NCBI GenBank assembly: GCA_002812745.2
Contig: NCSJ02000002.1
Span: 62,001 to 126,000 of the forward strand
Source: Scytalidium lignicola
Taxonomy: Eukaryota > Ascomycota > Leotiomycetes
Direction of reading: 5' to 3'
Length of the DNA: 64,000 bases
This document shows, piece by piece, positions 59,745 through 64,000 of the stretch. Made by a program: the position numbers and the translations under genes. A model generated the notes under the pieces. That model did no database searches. It was not told where the DNA came from and saw only the letters and a list, made by a program, of their open reading frames with translations. Each line of letters begins with the position of its first letter. The stretch's first letter is position 1.

Positions 59745-60660
59745 GGCGAAGCTCGGTCCGGATCAATTGTTATCGGCAGCGTGCTGAACAATGTTTGACT
59801 TTACAACGATACAAGGCTCTATATGACCATTGCCGAGATGCTGAGCAATTCCTTCTATGCCAAACTGTGGAATTATTGAACGAATGGATGGATGGATGAA
59901 TGAATGAATGTGGTGAATAATGAAGGAAAGATCGATGAAGATTGAGGAAGCAATTGCTCTGGTTACGGCTACGGAGGCAGAGCTACGCCGTAGGCAGGCT
60001 ACATAATGCGGGTGGCTGTGATGTCGAAACTGGAGGGCTGGGCGATTGGCGAGGCAGGGGGTAACTCCACCAAACCGATCTATTTCAGCGCGTCATGGGA
60101 AATTCGCCGTAGGGTGGGATTAAAGTGGTTCTCCAGAGAAAATCATGGAGAAATGAAGATTTGGTCACTGTCACATTTGTGCATTGGTGATGGCGACCGA
60201 TATAAGATTTTTCGAGAACATGGGCATTTCTTTTTTTTCGATTTACCTTTGATCGACACGTTCGTCGGACTGTTGCTGGACGACCAGGCTGCTTGGTGTT
60301 GACAGGGATGTTCTCGCGCACAGTCCAGGCGTCCAGGCGCTGATTTGCCGGGGTGCGCCCAGCCTCGCCCCAACCCTATGGCATCTCGCAAGAGAACAGC
60401 CCAAGAGCTGCAATAACATCTGCATCAAATTAGGAGATGCCAATCATTCCTGTGGGTACCCGTTGATCGTGCCTTAGTTGATTGTACCTGCAGAAACATA
60501 CTGTGTCAAAATAACTACGAGCGTAGCTCCAACGCTGAAGTGTGTTTATATCACGTGATAACAACATCTCGGTTGAGGATCCATGATTCCCCCTGCATGG
60601 TCACTGGCGGAAAGCCGTATACGATAGACATCAGCTCTGCAATCCTGTGTAGCACTCAAG
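59745..60660. promoter_or_regulatory. Divergent region between the C2-protein and TMEM234-like genes
   Basis: 916 bp holding both promoters. A run of ATGG/ATGA tetranucleotides lies at about 59883-59910. Overlapping minus-strand frames at 60.1-60.4 kb have no homology. Confidence 0.5.
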
Positions 60661-61238
60661 ATGGATACGCCTCCACCTCCTGAAGCTTCCCCTTCACCTA
60701 TCCGCTATGTACTTGGGTTCTTGCTGATTGGCATTGCTTGGGGCTTTACAACGCCCTTCATTCGAGCAGCCGCGAGGACACATACCCCTCCGGAACACCC
60801 GATCCTCTCCTCGCCTGCTGTGCAGAACAGTTTTTTGAAGTCCAAGCTGTACGGTGCATTCTTTGGCGTAATCGATTTACTGAGAAACCCAAGATATGCC
60901 ATCCCGTTAGTGATTAATCTGACGGGTAGCATTTGGTTCTTCTTGTTGATTGGGCAAGCTGGTAAGTTTGGGGTTTCGTCTTTTACCTTTTGTTGAACCC
61001 CACGATGTTTAACGAAAGTTGCCAGAGTTGAGCTTAACTGTCCCGATTACCAATTCTTTGGCGTTTTTATTTACTGTGATTGGGGATTGGTGGGTTGAAC
61101 GGAAGGTCATCGGCCGTGGTAAGTCGCTTTGGCACTAATGGTTGCTCAAGGCTGAAACTAATTCTCCGATTAGATACTTGGATTGGTATGATATTGTCCC
61201 TCGGCGGGATCGCATTGTGTGTACAAAGCAAGAGATAA
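60661..61238 (+). CDS. TMEM234-like membrane protein (DMT superfamily, DUF1632)
   Basis: Three exons, 60661-60961, 61026-61118 and 61174-61238, with introns of 64 and 55 nt, give 152 residues. Four hydrophobic helices are visible. The family blocks are GIAWGFTTPFIRAA at about 20-33, NPRYAIPLVINLTGSIWFFLLIG at about 80-102, then ELSLTVPITNSLAFLFTVIGDW and the terminal GGIALCVQ. The pattern is that of a half-size drug/metabolite transporter, which probably works as a dimer. The substrate is unknown. The fungal C-terminus ends QSKR. All junctions keep frame and each restores family text. Confidence 0.88.
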
Positions 61239-61822
61239 GATGAAGTAAGGTTTTTGTTTTGAATATTAGCCTATTTCCTTGTTAATAGATTTTCCTAATG
61301 ATCCTTGCTACTATGATAGTCTTGGATATGACGTGAGTGTGACTAGTTCTTTGAGGATCCTGTTGCAGCAGACCATAATTCATTGCCAACTGTTAGCAAG
61401 TCTAAAACCTTTGTTAAAGTATGTAATTTACTAGTATTATTATGGCGTTATGCCGGCGCTTACAATGCACCGAGTCATATGCAGCGCTTACGAGAGCGAG
61501 GACGGTTGTGATGTCTCAATGAACTTCATAGCTCTGTATTATCTGTAGAGAACTATGTTAAAAGGTTTGCTCTATGACAGCCCATGATGTGATTATCTAT
61601 TAGGTACAGTAGAGACAATGCAGACAATGCACCAGGCATGCCGCATATTATAATGAGCTTCAAGACTGCCCCGTAGTCTCCAGGACCGATAAAAGAAGTG
61701 CAATGTCCTGTTCCAGCCCTCATGTCATCCTTAGCTTTTATATTTTTGGTACAATTGAACGCATTTTCATCAGCGTCGTAATCATCGTCGTGTCATTCCC
61801 TCATCAAAAATCCTTCGGTATT
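61239..61822. other. Convergent 3' region
   Basis: 584 bp between converging genes. A partial direct repeat (GACAATGCA, twice near 61614-61632) is present. No gene or RNA recognised. Confidence 0.5.
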
Positions 61823-62913
61823 TCATGATAGTCTATTTCGAATCCATCTCTGCACTTGCCGCAAGGTTGGATCTTCAAGGGTCCAGCATCCCATCTGGTA
61901 GTCAGATGTTCTCATCTCCGCATATACCGTATCATCATTAACAGCAGCAAGCTCCTATTAGTTACCAGTTAGGCTGCATGGTTTCAATATATCAAGTTAT
62001 AGAATACTAACAACTCTCAGAGCTTCATCACAAGCAGCCAATTGCTCCGTATGTCCTGCATGAGGCCTCTGGCCTTGGAGAACATGATCTCGCCATCCAA
62101 TCCATCGCTGCGCAGCAGCCTGGCGTAGGTATATTTTCTGCGCTTCATGTCTTCGGGCGTAAGCATCAAGCAAAACCCTAAGCTAGCGGTTAACCAATGC
62201 TGACCTTTGAGACATTTGGTTCCAATAACTTACTGTTGCAGCTCTGCCTTCTCTTGTTCTTCCACCCCCCCTCGTGCCAGAGGAACTTGGTTGTCCTCTG
62301 CGCAATTCAGGATGTTCTGGCCATCATAGTAACATTGTCGAAGAGTGGACCAGCCCTCGGTATAGTAATCATCCTGATCCGGAGGGTTGTTGGGGGCGGA
62401 AGCAATGTAGAACTGAAGATTCTGAAATTCTGAGAGTAGAGCTGCCACCCGAGCTGTGCGTTGAGGATTGACTACCCTCTATCTATCAGTCAAACATCCA
62501 ATTGATTCATCTTGCAGAGATTTATCATAATTCCAAAACGGGTAAATGTCTAAAGAAGAGAAGAGGGGTTGGCTCACGTCCGTCTGCCATTGGACCGAAT
62601 TGAATTAACTTCTGGGAGGAATAACACNAAAAAAAAGGAAGGCTCAAGAAACGACCGGTGCAACAGCAAAAAGAAGTGAAAGAGACTCAGAAAGACGTTG
62701 GGAGCTTGGAAGGAAAGAGCTGTTGGATGCGGCTTGAAGAAATTGAAGCCATCGCGGCGGTTTATGAATCTTTTGCTCGATAACGTCTTCACATACCTTA
62801 GACATTGAGTTTCCAGACCTGCATACAGTTGTGGCTGGCGGTAGATCCAGTTCGCAGGCCATCATGTGCATGCTATTCGTCCCCGTTCGGGAGATGGGGA
62901 TTGTCGAGGACAT
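61823..62913 (-). CDS. Five-exon protein of unknown family
   Basis: Five exons fit: 62913-62797, 62611-62578 (34 nt), 62471-62234, 62177-62012 and 61954-61823, giving 228 residues. All introns have GT..AG ends and every junction keeps the frame; the central exons are well supported, exon 1 less so (an ATG at 62943 is also possible, and the first intron carries an N at 62628). The protein is soluble and helical with no signal or membrane segment: TARVAALLSEFQNLQFYIAS, then YYTEGWSTLRQCYYDGQN, a Glu/Gln-rich stretch, and AYARRHEAQKIYLRQAAAQRW. Trp/Tyr are frequent. I do not recognise the family. The gene converges with the TMEM234-like gene. Confidence 0.65.
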
Positions 62914-64000
62914 CACGATGCCGCGGATGGGCCACACGAGCACGACTATTTTGACACTCCCGTTGCAAGCTCAAAGCTATCAAGAACGAACCCCTACCGA
63001 GCTGTGCGAGAGTTACATTTGGGCGGGAGACGTGCAGCAAGACGCCAGGGCTGGGCGAGAGCCAGGCAAAAAATGCCATAAGGTGAATCAGTTGAGCAGC
63101 CCGCCCTGGCTCAAGGCGGCATAGGGCCCATGCACGTGCACGCCACCGGCTCCCTAGCGAAAGCCACAGCTCGTGCCAGATCCCTGACGCATGCTGAAAT
63201 GGGCCTGCAACGTCCCTAAAATGACGGCCCTACTGAGGCTCCAGGGCCCTTAAAGGGCACGAATGGGTCTCTTCTGGGGCAGCTGTACCGGCCTGGAAAG
63301 CCAATAGATCGCCCGCTTCGGCCAAACCTGCCCTGACACGGACCACCTCCACTGAAAGCTGAACCTGCCCTGGATCCTGGGAATCCCCTCTTTTGGGGCA
63401 GGGCCAGGACGGTGACGGGCGCCAGCAAAAAGATACAGTACCTACAGTACAGTTAAGTTACGGTTCCATCTCTGAAAACGCCTGACGCTCCACTTCCCAA
63501 GAGCAGCATGCGCAATCAAATGCGGGCACGAAACCGTCCCTATTCTGCCCCGATATTCTCATTGCAAATAGTACCGTCACAAATTCTTACCTTCTCCTGT
63601 TGCGTTTCACCTTAGAGCCTAGGCAATGGCCCAACGGTTAGAGTGTTCCATCGTGGTCCTCGATGCGGTTTGTTTGGATGGTGTCGGATTCTTCCCCCAA
63701 GTACGAGCCTCGTACCTCAGGCGAAGCCACAATAGGGCTGTGCACCGCCGCCATTGGTTGGATGCGCTCACCCTGATTCTCCTCCAAAGCACTTTCCTTT
63801 TCCACAACCCCAAATCCGGAAGCACGCAGTAAATCTTTGTGCATTCTGCTGAGCATCAACAATATGACACGAGAGCTTGGAAACACGGTGGCTTCACACA
63901 TATTCTCGTCTCCATTATTTACGATAACTGAGATATCCATCGTGATGATGAAGACGTGCACAAACCTTTTTCTCTACTAAGTCTGTCGGCGACGCCGAAC
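62914..64000. other. Right-end intergenic region, GC-rich part with repeated words
   Basis: 1.1 kb upstream of the orphan gene to the window edge. At 63.2-63.42 kb the DNA is GC-rich with an 11-bp direct repeat AACCTGCCCTG (63325 and 63362), GGGGCAG words in the other orientation, and a GCCCTTAAAGGGC palindrome near 63247. A 107-codon minus-strand frame (63961-63638) has no recognised homology. Confidence 0.45.

Noticed and set aside
63623..63680. tRNA-like stretch (CAACGGTTAGAGTG followed by a CATCG/CGATG stem)
   Set aside because: The D-arm pairing is poor, the candidate anticodon loop lacks T33, and no GGTTCGA-type T-arm follows.
63638..63961. 107-codon minus-strand frame at the right edge
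   Set aside because: No homology and no supporting splice structure; the window ends too soon to judge a longer gene.

Overview
The window is nuclear DNA of a filamentous ascomycete (Pezizomycotina). Most genes are broken by short introns of 47-130 nt with GT..AG ends and CTAAC/CTGAC-like branch sites, lie on both strands with 0.2-4.4 kb spacers, and encode typical fungal housekeeping proteins. I would guess Leotiomycetes, but that is memory of gene order, not something shown here. There are no operons, CRISPR arrays, rRNA genes or convincing tRNA genes, and no secondary-metabolite cluster. Seven single N bases each touch a homopolymer run and mark unresolved run lengths.

Layout. 1-6.6 kb: the tail of a proline-rich protein (possibly the branchpoint-bridging protein), a small SET-domain protein, a TRAPPC13-like trafficking protein and a large DENN/C1 protein. 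9.4-16.9 kb: the exosome helicase MTR4, COX8, Mediator MED18 and the 2-oxoglutarate dehydrogenase subunit KGD4. 17.7-24.8 kb: a RUS (DUF647) protein with a 13-nt exon, cytochrome c haem lyase CYC3, a truncated mevalonate-diphosphate decarboxylase (ERG19) and an F-box/Cys-rich protein. 26.4-34 kb: isocitrate lyase and neutral trehalase, both with long upstream regions. 34-38.4 kb: a gene-poor stretch whose distal part is AT-rich and looks RIP-like. 38.4-47.5 kb: a conserved protein of unknown function, the replication-checkpoint mediator MRC1, a 276-bp MITE-like element and a MOT1-type molybdate transporter. 47.6-64 kb: mitochondrial uL22m, the U6 snRNP protein PRP24, a short-chain dehydrogenase, UTP15, a C2-domain cytokinesis protein (Inn1/Fic1-like), a TMEM234-like membrane protein and a five-exon orphan.

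The genes form no single pathway. Themes are mitochondrial function (COX8, KGD4, CYC3, uL22m), RNA metabolism (MTR4, PRP24, UTP15, perhaps SF1/BBP), transcription and chromatin (MED18, SET), membrane traffic and cytokinesis (TRAPPC13, DENN, Inn1), and carbon/stress metabolism (ICL1, NTH1).

I found no convincing undescribed multi-gene system. The most interesting items are the half-length ERG19 beside CYC3, a probable one-base frameshift hiding the PRP24 N-terminus, the RUS microexon, the TA-flanked inverted-repeat element, and palindromes upstream of MRC1 and between uL22m and PRP24. Exon coordinates were worked out by eye from splice motifs, frame continuity and family similarity, without alignment software.
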